From Fragilariopsis cylindrus CCMP1102 (Eukaryota; Bacillariophyta; Bacillariophyceae; Bacillariales; Bacillariaceae), in the NCBI GenBank assembly GCA_900095095.1, contig FMBT01000502.1, forward strand, positions 1 through 64,000: a DNA stretch of 64,000 bases, read 5' to 3'. A program made the position numbers and the translations under genes. Position 1 is the stretch's first letter. Each line of letters begins with the position of its first letter. The notes beneath the pieces are model-generated. The model was given only the letters and a program-made list of their open reading frames with translations, did not search any database and had not been told where the DNA came from. Below are positions 23,635-32,828 of this stretch, one piece after another.

Positions 23635-25268
23635 AAACGGGAATAACAAAATCCCAAAACAAGATGAAGAAGAAGAAGAAAGAGTGACGACAGTGGCGGA
23701 TGGAAAAAAAATTGCAATGTTGGATTGAAGACGATAAAATCCTTCTTTCAATAAATACAGTACTACAGTATCAACAATATTGTCTCAGGCGATGATCATT
23801 CCACTTAAGGTGCGCGAGTAAAAGCACACACACTGTACATACGTCGATGTTGGACTTTCCGATGGTTGATGCTTTATTATTTGTAAAATGTATCTTGTTG
23901 GTCCTTTTCTTTTTGTTTTCTTTTTTCTAATTTGAATTTAAAAATGTCATATATTTTACTGTACGTTTGCTAGCATAGCTGGTACTGTAGTGTTCTTTAT
24001 TTTTCGCAAAAGCTTGGTAGTTGTTTCAAATCTTCTCTTTCCTAAGTATTTCGCGTTTACCAGTTTTATTAGCGCATTCTTTTTCGGAAAAAAAACTATT
24101 ATTTTTTTATTAGATTCTTCACCCTTTGGCATTCCTATATTCTTCTTTTAATTACTCCTTTTTCGCAAAAAAAAACTTTCAAATCTTCTCTTTCCTAAGT
24201 ATTTTGCGCTTACCAGTTTTACTATCGCATTCTTTTTCGGAAAAAAGCTGTTGTTTTTTAATTAGATTGCTCACCCTCTGTCATTCCTATTCTTCTATTA
24301 ATTACTCCTTTTTCGCGTACGACGATCATAAAAAGTTGGATTGAAAATGATAAAACCCTTCTTTCAATAAAGACTACAAACAGTGTCTCAGGCGATTCTT
24401 CCACTTAAGGTGCGCAAGTAAAATTCACTGTACGACGATCATAATAAATATTATGAAACAAGAAGAAACAAAAGAAATGAGAGAGTAAACTTTACTTAAA
24501 GCACACACTGCTGTACGACGATCATAATAATAAAATGAGCGAGTAAAATTTACTTAAAGCACTCACTGTACGACGATCATAATAATAAATATTTAATATA
24601 TTATGAAACAAGAAGAAACAAAAGAAATGAGCGAGTAAACTTTACTTAAAGCACGCACTGTACGAAGATCATAATTTCTTCGAGTCGTGCGCCATAGTCC
24701 ACTCACATACCATCTTCTCGTAGATGGTTTAAAAGGAACACATTCAATGTGAAAGTTTGCTACCCACATGGCAAAAAAAAAATGGGAATTGTGAAAGATT
24801 GGATTTGTCACCCGGTTCATTGTGTTATCGAGAAACGAATGCAAGACTCTACTACTGTACAAACTCGAATAAAAAGGGGGAACAGAACGAAGGGGGAATA
24901 CAGGTTTATTTCTACTACGGAAGGAACTGGATTCGAACTACAGTACTTTACTGTACAGTTTATATATTAATTACGTAGTAGGGGAGAAAGCAAATTCCAA
25001 AGAAAATCGACTCAACCCACCAATCAATAACTGATACACATACAAGGTACTGTATCTGCAGGCCACCATTGATTTTCTTAGGTTTTTCGCGGTGTTGCTT
25101 AAGATTTTTTGTTTAGCCATCAATTATTAATTTTATTTTACAACTATAATGAACAAACATACACACCATAAAACATACTGTAACTGGATCGATTCGATAG
25201 CGATCAGAAAAAAATGGCAAACGTCAACAAGTGATATAATAAGTTAAACAAACAAACAACAGCTAAAA
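23635..25268. repeat. repeat-rich intergenic region
   Basis: No gene seen. Segment 23725-23850 recurs at 24335-24440 (shared CCTTCTTTCAATAAA, TGTCTCAGGCGAT, CCACTTAAGGTGCGC). Module B/C of the 22.5-kb repeat lies at about 23865-24130 and 24160-24320. From about 24405 to 24680 a unit with TTTACTTAAAGCAC and TGTACGACGATCATAAT is repeated about four times in tandem. Segmental duplication of the 3' flank of the 23089 gene is the simplest reading. Confidence 0.6.
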
Positions 25269-28200
25269 ATGGATGCTACTAGTAGTAACGAATACGCCCA
25301 TCATGACGACGACGAAGAAGAAGAAGCACAAGATCAAGCACAAATAAATCAAGCACAAATAAATCAAGTACATCATGACGAAGATGCTCAGGACGAAGAA
25401 ATTACAACTACTACTGCATCATCACAACTACCAGTAAAAAAATCTGGAAATCAAAAAACGAAGAACGCTGAAACTGAAACTCATAATCAGGCTGCTTGTG
25501 CTACTGATGCTAATGCTAATGCTAATACTAATACTAATACTGATGCTAAATGTAAATATGGTATAATATTATTTTATAAATATCATCCATTATCTGATTG
25601 TCGTACAAAAATTGAATTATTTCAAATTGCACTCCAAGAATTATGTGTATCACTGGAATTGAAAGGTCGGATCCTGATCGGATGTTCGAAATATCAATCC
25701 GAAGGTATTAATGGTACATTATCCGGATCAATAAACAATTTAAAAATATTTGTCAATGCCTTTACGAGTACTACTACTGCAATAATAGAAAAAGAAAAAG
25801 ATGACGACGAAATTACCACACAACTACTGTCTTTAGAAAAAGAAGAAGAAGAAGAAGAAGCTACACCAAACTATAATAGAACGAAAAAAGAGGAGAAGAA
25901 AGTAGAAGTAATAGTAACTAACGACGACGACGATGATATAGCAAACGTCGTTGCTATAGCTGCTTTAAGAAAATTTCATCAGGATTGTAATGAATTTTAT
26001 CGTATAGCAGATTGTCCCTATCCATTAACAATGACAAAATCAGAATTTAAATGGAGTCATATAGACAAGAAACAACAACAGTCGTCGAGTGATGAGAAGT
26101 CATCACAATCATCACAACCACACAATTTATTTCCTGATTTAAATATTAAGATTGTGAAGGAATTAATTGGTACGGGGGGTGTATTATCGAAGATACCATT
26201 AACCGAATTACAGAAAGGATATTTAACACCAAAAGAATGGCATGAACGTTTAATCAAATTAGAAAAAGATACAAATAATGCATCAAAGAAGAACAACGAG
26301 GATTCAACTGATAATAATGATACAGTATTAATTGATTGTAGAAATACAAAAGAACATGCTATTGGTAATTTTGGTGCAACAGCAATTAATCCAAATACAA
26401 CCACCTTTAATCAATTTCCAAAATGGGTTCATGATAATCAACATAAACTGAAAGGGAAAAATGTTTTGATGTATTGTACGGGGGGTATACGATGTGAAAA
26501 AGCATCGGCTTATATAAGAAATACTCTCAAGGGTGATAATGGTGTGAAAGATGTTCATCATTTACAAGGTGGTATACATAAATATATAGAACAATATCCT
26601 GCAGGTCCAAATAGTGGTGGTAGTGGTCCGAATAGTAGTGGTAGTGGTCGAAACGATAGCGGTAGCGGTGGCAACAATAACAATAACAGTAACGACAACG
26701 ACAGCAATCCTTCACCGTCATCATCATCATCATTATGGAGAGGAAAGAATTTTGTTTTTGATGGTCGTGGTAGTAGTAGTAGTAGTAGTAGTAGTGCACA
26801 TATCGGTAGTGCACATAATGGTAGTGGTTTAGGTGATGGTGATCGTGGTGGAACAACAACAACAACAACAACAACATTGGAACCATCGAACGATAACAAT
26901 AACGACAATAACAAGAATTGTGTTGTTGGAGAATGTCGATATTGTAATTCATTCTATGATACATTTGATCCACATTGTATCTGTACTGTTTGTCGTGAAC
27001 CAATATTAATTTGTATTAATTGTCAGCAGCAGACACAGGCAGAACGAGGTATTGGTGTAGGTGTAGGTGTAGTAGTGTTATTCAATAATACTAATACTAA
27101 TGAATATCATTGTAAAACACATCAACATTTAGAAACATGTTATTATACAAATTTACATCAATTTTCAATACAAGAATTAACAAAACAATTAAATGAACTT
27201 GGTATAATTGGTATTGATATTGCGGTTGGTAAAAAATATAAAAGAAAACGTAAAACATTAACAAATCAATGTCTAAAAATACAAACACGGATAAAAGAAT
27301 TATTACTATTGGAAGGTAGTAGTGCTGAGAACAGTGGCAGTAGTGGCAGTAGTGCTAAGAACAGTAGTGGTGTTGGCTTGAAATGTCGTAATTGTGAACA
27401 ATTGGATTGTTCTGGTAAATGTTGGGGATTTCATAGTTTAAAAAGAAAACGTGTATTAGATGAACAACAACAACAGCAACAAAAACACGAAAAGGTGGTA
27501 CTAGACCACGAAAAATTCAAGAACATGATTCAAAAGGCTACTCGTCAAAATCAAAATGAAATTTTGAAACAAGATAAACAAATTAAAAAACAAAAACATA
27601 TCAAGGATTTAATTCAATTAGGATTGATATTACAAGGTCCAGAAATTGGACGTGATCCTAACACAGGATTACGGACACCAAAACCTTGTCTAAGAATTAT
27701 ACAAACCACCACCAAAGGGAAATGGTGTGGAGTATCATTATTAAAAGTATTACAACAAGAATTTTTTAATAACAGTACTAATAGTGGTAGTGGTAGTGGT
27801 AAAGGTTGTGGTGAAAATAATAATAATGACAATGATATTGATAATGATATAGTATTACGTCAATTATTAACCAATGGTTTAATACGTGTGAATGGTATAG
27901 CAATTGCAAGAACATTTGATGAGGCAAATGACTATAAGTTAAAAAATATGGATATAATTGATCGAATAATCCATTGGCATGAACCACCAATTTTCTTACC
28001 ATCCTTACAAATTGATGTTCAAAAAATTAGAGTACCAAAAGAATTACTCCTAAGAAGTAACAGCATTAGTAACAAAAAGAAGAAAAAGAAGAGGAAAAGG
28101 AAGAAAAACAACAACAACAACAACAACAACAGTAATGATGAGGATATTGATGATACTCTTCCTACAGCTGTCGATGATAGAACTCTTGTTGATGTCGATA

Positions 28201-29723
28201 ATGACACTGACATTGATAGTAAAAATGATAATTTTCTATATGTTTGTAATAAACCATGTACTGTTCCCGTACATCCAACTGGACCATATTTATCCAATAC
28301 ATTAACAATGTTAGTGGAAGGTCAAAACGATCTTAATTTAAAACCAATGACATTGATACCATGTCATAGAATTGATCGTGTGACATCTGGTATGGTAATT
28401 TGTTCTACGAATAAACAAATTGTATCATTAATTTCACAAGCAATGAGTAGTAATACTGCTACAAGTACTATTACTACTGCAAATACTGCAAATACTAGTA
28501 CTAGTAATGGTTGCAACAACCACAATGGCAGAAGTAGTAGTTATGTTCGTAAGCAATACTTAGCGAAAGTAATTGGTAAATTTCCATCACACAACGAACG
28601 TGTAATAAGTAGTAGTGGATGCTCTGCTTTACCTATTTTATCCTCGTCCCCCGCCGACGGCGGCGGCAGCAGTGCCACATCCGCCTCCCGTAATGATGGC
28701 AACGATGATGATCATACTACTACTAGTATCGCGCAATGGGAATGGATTATTGATAGAAATGATGGCAATGATGGCAATAATGATAACGAAAATGATACCG
28801 TCATGGTCGACAATAATAAGATATATGATTCTTTTTCTTCGTCTTTATCATCATCATTATTGTATAATGTTGCAACATCAGACAATGCTACTACAACCAC
28901 TACAACGACAACAAAGACAATGAATAATAATAATAATAATAATACTAATATGACATTAAAAGTGAATGGACCAATTGAAACAATTGATCCTGCAAATGGT
29001 ATACGATCCATTACATCCAACGGTAAACCATCCATAAGTTTATTTCGTTTATTGAATTATGATTCAATAAGTAATACATCTATAATTATTTGTGAACCCA
29101 AAACAGGTAGGAGTCATCAATTACGTGTCCATCTTCAATGGTTAGGTCATTCAATTTGTGGTGATATATTATATGGTGGTGATGGTAGTGATAGTGGTGG
29201 TGACAGTGGAGCTGCTGGTTTTGGTTTTTGTGGTTGTAGTATTACAAAACTTATTGATGATCCGAATGCTGGTATCAATCGTCTATTAGATAGTATTAAT
29301 GATGATGATGATGATGCTAATGGTAATAGTGCTAATACTAATAGTACGTCAACAACGTTGTGTAGTGGTGAAATTACCCAAAAACAAGCACATGCCGCAA
29401 AGGAGGTTTGTCCAACATGTAGCGGAATTCATAATAGTAGTAGTAGTAATAATATTAATAGTAGTGAAGAAGGTCGTCGAGATGATGGAGATGGTGTAAG
29501 AAATGGAAAAGGAACAGGACATCCATCTACATCGTTTACTTCAGCTCAATTATTACAAGGTGGACATGCTATATGTTTACACGCATTTTGCTATAGTCTT
29601 GTGTTTCCGAATACTATTACTAGTACTACCGCTGCTGCTACTGCTTCGTCGTCGTCATCGTCGTTCAAAATTGATCTAAAGGTAGACCTGCCACCATGGG
29701 CATCCCATCTAAGAAACAAATAA
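25269..29723 (+). CDS. TrhO-type tRNA uridine hydroxylase fused to RluA-type pseudouridine synthase
   Basis: An uninterrupted 1,484-residue frame. Residues about 95-170 and 240-265 are the UPF0176/TrhO N-terminal domain (FYKYHPL, EGINGTLSG). The rhodanese domain (about 345-440) has VLIDCRNTKEHAIGNF and active-site loop CTGGIRCEKAS with Cys403; TrhO uses it for O2-dependent hydroxylation of tRNA U34. Two Cys clusters follow (about 555-640 and 705-725, zinc-binding in appearance, as in TSTD2-like proteins), then an S4-like segment (about 865-895). The RluA domain starts near 985 (VCNKPCTVPVHPTG), with catalytic HRIDRVTSG (Asp1036) and GRSHQLRVHLQWLGH..GDILYG. Long Asn, Ser, Gly and Lys inserts separate the domains. 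Joining two tRNA-modifying activities fits a tRNA maturation role. No clear targeting peptide. Confidence 0.85.
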   Translation: MDATSSNEYAHHDDDEEEEAQDQAQINQAQINQVHHDEDAQDEEITTTTASSQLPVKKSGNQKTKNAETETHNQAACATDANANANTNTNTDAKCKYGIILFYKYHPLSDCRTKIELFQIALQELCVSLELKGRILIGCSKYQSEGINGTLSGSINNLKIFVNAFTSTTTAIIEKEKDDDEITTQLLSLEKEEEEEEATPNYNRTKKEEKKVEVIVTNDDDDDIANVVAIAALRKFHQDCNEFYRIADCPYPLTMTKSEFKWSHIDKKQQQSSSDEKSSQSSQPHNLFPDLNIKIVKELIGTGGVLSKIPLTELQKGYLTPKEWHERLIKLEKDTNNASKKNNEDSTDNNDTVLIDCRNTKEHAIGNFGATAINPNTTTFNQFPKWVHDNQHKLKGKNVLMYCTGGIRCEKASAYIRNTLKGDNGVKDVHHLQGGIHKYIEQYPAGPNSGGSGPNSSGSGRNDSGSGGNNNNNSNDNDSNPSPSSSSSLWRGKNFVFDGRGSSSSSSSSAHIGSAHNGSGLGDGDRGGTTTTTTTTLEPSNDNNNDNNKNCVVGECRYCNSFYDTFDPHCICTVCREPILICINCQQQTQAERGIGVGVGVVVLFNNTNTNEYHCKTHQHLETCYYTNLHQFSIQELTKQLNELGIIGIDIAVGKKYKRKRKTLTNQCLKIQTRIKELLLLEGSSAENSGSSGSSAKNSSGVGLKCRNCEQLDCSGKCWGFHSLKRKRVLDEQQQQQQKHEKVVLDHEKFKNMIQKATRQNQNEILKQDKQIKKQKHIKDLIQLGLILQGPEIGRDPNTGLRTPKPCLRIIQTTTKGKWCGVSLLKVLQQEFFNNSTNSGSGSGKGCGENNNNDNDIDNDIVLRQLLTNGLIRVNGIAIARTFDEANDYKLKNMDIIDRIIHWHEPPIFLPSLQIDVQKIRVPKELLLRSNSISNKKKKKKRKRKKNNNNNNNNSNDEDIDDTLPTAVDDRTLVDVDNDTDIDSKNDNFLYVCNKPCTVPVHPTGPYLSNTLTMLVEGQNDLNLKPMTLIPCHRIDRVTSGMVICSTNKQIVSLISQAMSSNTATSTITTANTANTSTSNGCNNHNGRSSSYVRKQYLAKVIGKFPSHNERVISSSGCSALPILSSSPADGGGSSATSASRNDGNDDDHTTTSIAQWEWIIDRNDGNDGNNDNENDTVMVDNNKIYDSFSSSLSSSLLYNVATSDNATTTTTTTTKTMNNNNNNNTNMTLKVNGPIETIDPANGIRSITSNGKPSISLFRLLNYDSISNTSIIICEPKTGRSHQLRVHLQWLGHSICGDILYGGDGSDSGGDSGAAGFGFCGCSITKLIDDPNAGINRLLDSINDDDDDANGNSANTNSTSTTLCSGEITQKQAHAAKEVCPTCSGIHNSSSSNNINSSEEGRRDDGDGVRNGKGTGHPSTSFTSAQLLQGGHAICLHAFCYSLVFPNTITSTTAAATASSSSSSFKIDLKVDLPPWASHLRNK

Positions 29724-30423
29724 AAAGTAATATACTTTATTATACCACATATCTTCTAAAATTATTACTTTTTGGGGGGGGGGCTACTATTTATTTAAGA
29801 CGTAGGAGAAATTTTGCCTTTTTAAATATTTTTTTTCCATGAATAGAGGTCATAATCGTATTTTGCGTCACAATGGACGGGGTCGGCGACGAAGCCAATG
29901 TATCTTTTTTGTTCCACATAGTATAGTACACTGTATATAGGAATAGAAATGAAGTGATATCGTACGGTACTCCTTATAAGAAAGGAAAACGTGCTTGAAC
30001 ATTTTTTAGATTCAGATATATTTACAGCTACCGTATAGAAAGTATAAAAAATGAGTGATAAAATGCTCTTTGGATGCTTTTTATTATGTTCATTCCACTG
30101 CTTCTGTGCAGTAAGTAGCAAGTCCTACCTCGAGGCAAACCTTAGGAGCTAGAAGCTGCTTCGGCAGTGCTGCGCCTTCGTGAGACGGTACTCGAGCCAC
30201 GGGCTGAGCGTTTCGGAAGGATTTAAATTAGATATTTATATTATTATTAGAAAACACGTTCTCAATGGGGTACCGCAACTTCGGCGAACGGTTCTGGCCT
30301 TAGATGGTCGAGGATCATCTTACAAATCATTCTGAACGATGTACTGTTACATCACGTGTATCATTATTATTACTACTATCATTACTATTATTATTACTAT
30401 CATTGGTTGCGGTGGTGATCGTG
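29724..30423. other. intergenic; dispersed repeat copy 2 and a GC-richer hairpin
   Basis: A G-run at 29773-29782. The second copy of the dispersed repeat begins at 29864. From about 30120 to 30330 the DNA is GC-richer than its surroundings and includes a CTGC-TTCG-GCAG stem with a UUCG tetraloop (about 30156-30169). No protein frame was recognised, so an RNA gene is possible but unproven. Confidence 0.4.
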
Positions 30424-31623
30424 TTAATCAGTACCAGCAACCTGAACACGACCGATTCCTGGTAAAATAACGGATTCAGGAAGATGTCCATGTTTATATT
30501 CATACCAGACACAATACATTCGTGGACAAATTAAAAACCAAATAGGTAGAAGTGATTGCAATACCAATATAGTAGTAATTATACTAGTAATCAAGAAAGG
30601 ATTTATTTGTGCATCTTTTATTTCCGGCATTAAGGCAAAATCTACAATAATTGCAATATCTAATACCACACCCAAGATAATTAGGATGAATATCTTCCGA
30701 CTTTCACTTATTTCTTCATTTGTATTCCGCACCTTCCATGCCAGAACCAATATACCCAAGCCAATTAAGATATCAATAGTGAACATAGTAATATTTAATA
30801 TCTCCAAACCAGTACATTGACAATATCTATCTGTAGGATCATGAATATTGATTATAGTGCTATAATGCATCGGTGATGTGACAGCTAATGCAATGAGTAC
30901 CGTGGCGCTAAAAACGATTGACATTATGTATGGACCAAGTACATTCCGTGGTTTAATTGTTTGATTCCTTCTAAACAATGTTACCTTGTAAACACGATAG
31001 GTTTTTGCAAATAATACAGTATTGGTCAGTACAATTCCAATCCAACTCACCATTACAACAAAATTGCATCCAATATTGTACGCCATTTGTTGTCCTGATG
31101 AAATGATACCAGTATTATCAAAAGTAATAAGTGTTTCATTATTATTGTTGGTGTTGTAGAGTACTACAGATGACGTCCCTTCGTCATCATTTGTTGTATT
31201 AAGAAACACACCTTCAACATCGATATAGTTACTTAATGTTCCATTCGTATTGAAATACACATTCGTTCTGGTTGAAAAATTATCACACGTTAAAAATGCA
31301 TTAAAAATCAAAGGAGATACTAATAAAATACCCGCAATGCATAACTGATAAAGATATACTGTTTATTTTCATTTGTTTGAAGAGAGAATTGTGAATTTGT
31401 TTATGTTGTGTTAGTACAATATGTCCAGTACATATGATAGAATGTATGCGTTGTAATGGTTACATCATGTATTATGTTTGATCCAATCAAAAAATTAAGA
31501 AGAACACATACCTGGTTGACCTAATGAAACAATCACTTTCTTTCGATTGTAGTATACAAAGATACATGATCCGATACAAAATAAAACTACGAAAACATAT
31601 GGAATAATGAGAATCATGCTCAT
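30424..31623 (-). CDS. class C (GABA-B-like) G-protein-coupled receptor, two exons
   Basis: Exon 1 (31623-31512) starts MSMILIIPYVFVVLFC and supplies TM1. A GTATGTG donor follows, and the intron is 31511-31359. The acceptor AACAG at 31361-31359 restores the frame exactly, reading SLGQP|VYLYQLCIAG, and exon 2 runs 31358-30424; total 348 residues. Seven hydrophobic segments are visible, with the 7tm_3 signature AKTYRVYKVTLFRR after TM3, LAVTSPMHY near TM4-5 and IGLGILVLAWKVRNTNEEISESR between TM5 and TM6. The large Venus-flytrap ligand domain of animal receptors is absent; TM2-TM3 are joined by a long Asn/Thr-rich extracellular loop with several N-glycosylation sequons. Likely plasma membrane; ligand unknown. 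Both exons are frame-intact. Confidence 0.75.
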
Positions 31624-31867
31624 TGTAACGATTGATTGATAATAGTTAGTTAGTTAATGTTAATACGCTATCGCTTACACTTTACACTAAAGTCGATGTT
31701 GTCTAGTGAAAAAAAATTATTTCAAAAAGTCGTTCGGGATTTTCTATTAAGTGCAGTACTTTTGCGGATCGGGCTATCTCTTAAAAATTAAGAAGCGCTA
31801 AGGACGGAGAGTGATTCGAAATCTTTCAAAATCTCAATTTATTTTTTTAATTTCCTATTGTTTGGAA

Positions 31868-31915
31868 ATTTTCAGCCGATAGCGCGCGGTCAATAAGCGC
31901 TCGCTGGAGGAAGTA
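31868..31915. repeat. solo terminal inverted repeat of the 32-kb MITE family
   Basis: The words GATAGCGCGCGGTCA, ATAAGCG and CTGGAGGAAGTA match the right terminus of the element at 32041-32432. A partner end is not obvious nearby, so this is a remnant or a diverged second element. Confidence 0.6.
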
Positions 31916-32040
31916 CTAGCTAGACACTTTTGACAGTGCAACAAGGCCCAATGACGCTGCAAAGGATATGTGTTGCAATCCTCAGTTCGCACCAATAGGG
32001 AGTGCACTTATTATTTTTACGCGCTTAAAGTTTAGTTTAG

Positions 32041-32432
32041 TACTTCCTCCAGTCAACGCTTAATGACCGCGCGCTATCGTCTGAAAATGTTGCGTGTAAT
32101 TAACACGATATCACTCAAAAAACTAAATAATGCCCAAAAAATAACTAGCAAATACTAGTAAAACTATACATCATTCAACTGTGTGAAATTCTATCAATAA
32201 ACAATTTCTTTCAAAATTTGAAGGTTCCATCTAAACCATTATTCTACACAGATTGCATATATCAACATCCATAAGGTTCTACCCTAGCTGAAATAGGCAA
32301 CCTGATAGACTAAATTAGCATGTGTGAAATGCACGTTAAAAAAAATCAAGATTGACCTTTGAACGTGTTAATAACACACGCTAAATTTTTACGGGATAGC
32401 GCGCGGTCATTAAGCGTTGACTGGAGGTAGTA
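32041..32432. mobile_element. Stowaway-like MITE, about 392 bp
   Basis: The left end reads TACTTCCTCCAGTCAACGCT and continues TAATGACCGCGCGCTATC; the right end, on the opposite strand, reads TACTACCTCCAGTCAACGCT and continues identically. Similarity of the two ends extends inward to about 65-70 bp (GCGTGT..TTAACAC). Both ends begin at a TA, the target-site duplication used by Tc1/mariner and Stowaway elements, whose plant members also start CTCCCTCC. There is no transposase inside, so it is non-autonomous. It lies between the GPCR-like gene and the sedolisin gene. Confidence 0.75.
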
Positions 32433-32828
32433 TGATAATAATTTGTACATTACTGGCATAGATGAGTAGGGTCACGTGTACTGTACCTCCTCCCACTTTT
32501 CTTCACTTAAAGAACACATCTTTTTAATGTCGAAGTGCCAAAAATGAAGAAGAAGTAAGTAATTGAAAGAACGCGGAGAAAGGTCTAAAGGTCGCAAAGG
32601 GATAAAGATACCGAAAAGAACATGCAAAACAAGCTGTCCTTTGTGATACAATATTAGTGGTGTAAAGCTCACCTCCACTACCTAAATATACACACACATG
32701 TAAAATCAACTTGATTGATTAGCAATAAGAGAAAAGATCGCACAGCTTCATAATTTATAGAAAAAACAATCTTTAATAACCGAAACGACTACAGTCTGTC
32801 TCAAAAAAAAAACACTGAAAGTAGCACA

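Noticed and set aside
24405-24680. CRISPR-like direct repeats
   Set aside because: The repeats are unequal, head to tail without unique spacers of constant size, and the genome is eukaryotic.
24925-24945. tRNA-like T-loop word (GGATTCGAACT) on the minus strand
   Set aside because: The flanking bases do not form a T-stem or acceptor stem, and no anticodon arm is placed correctly.
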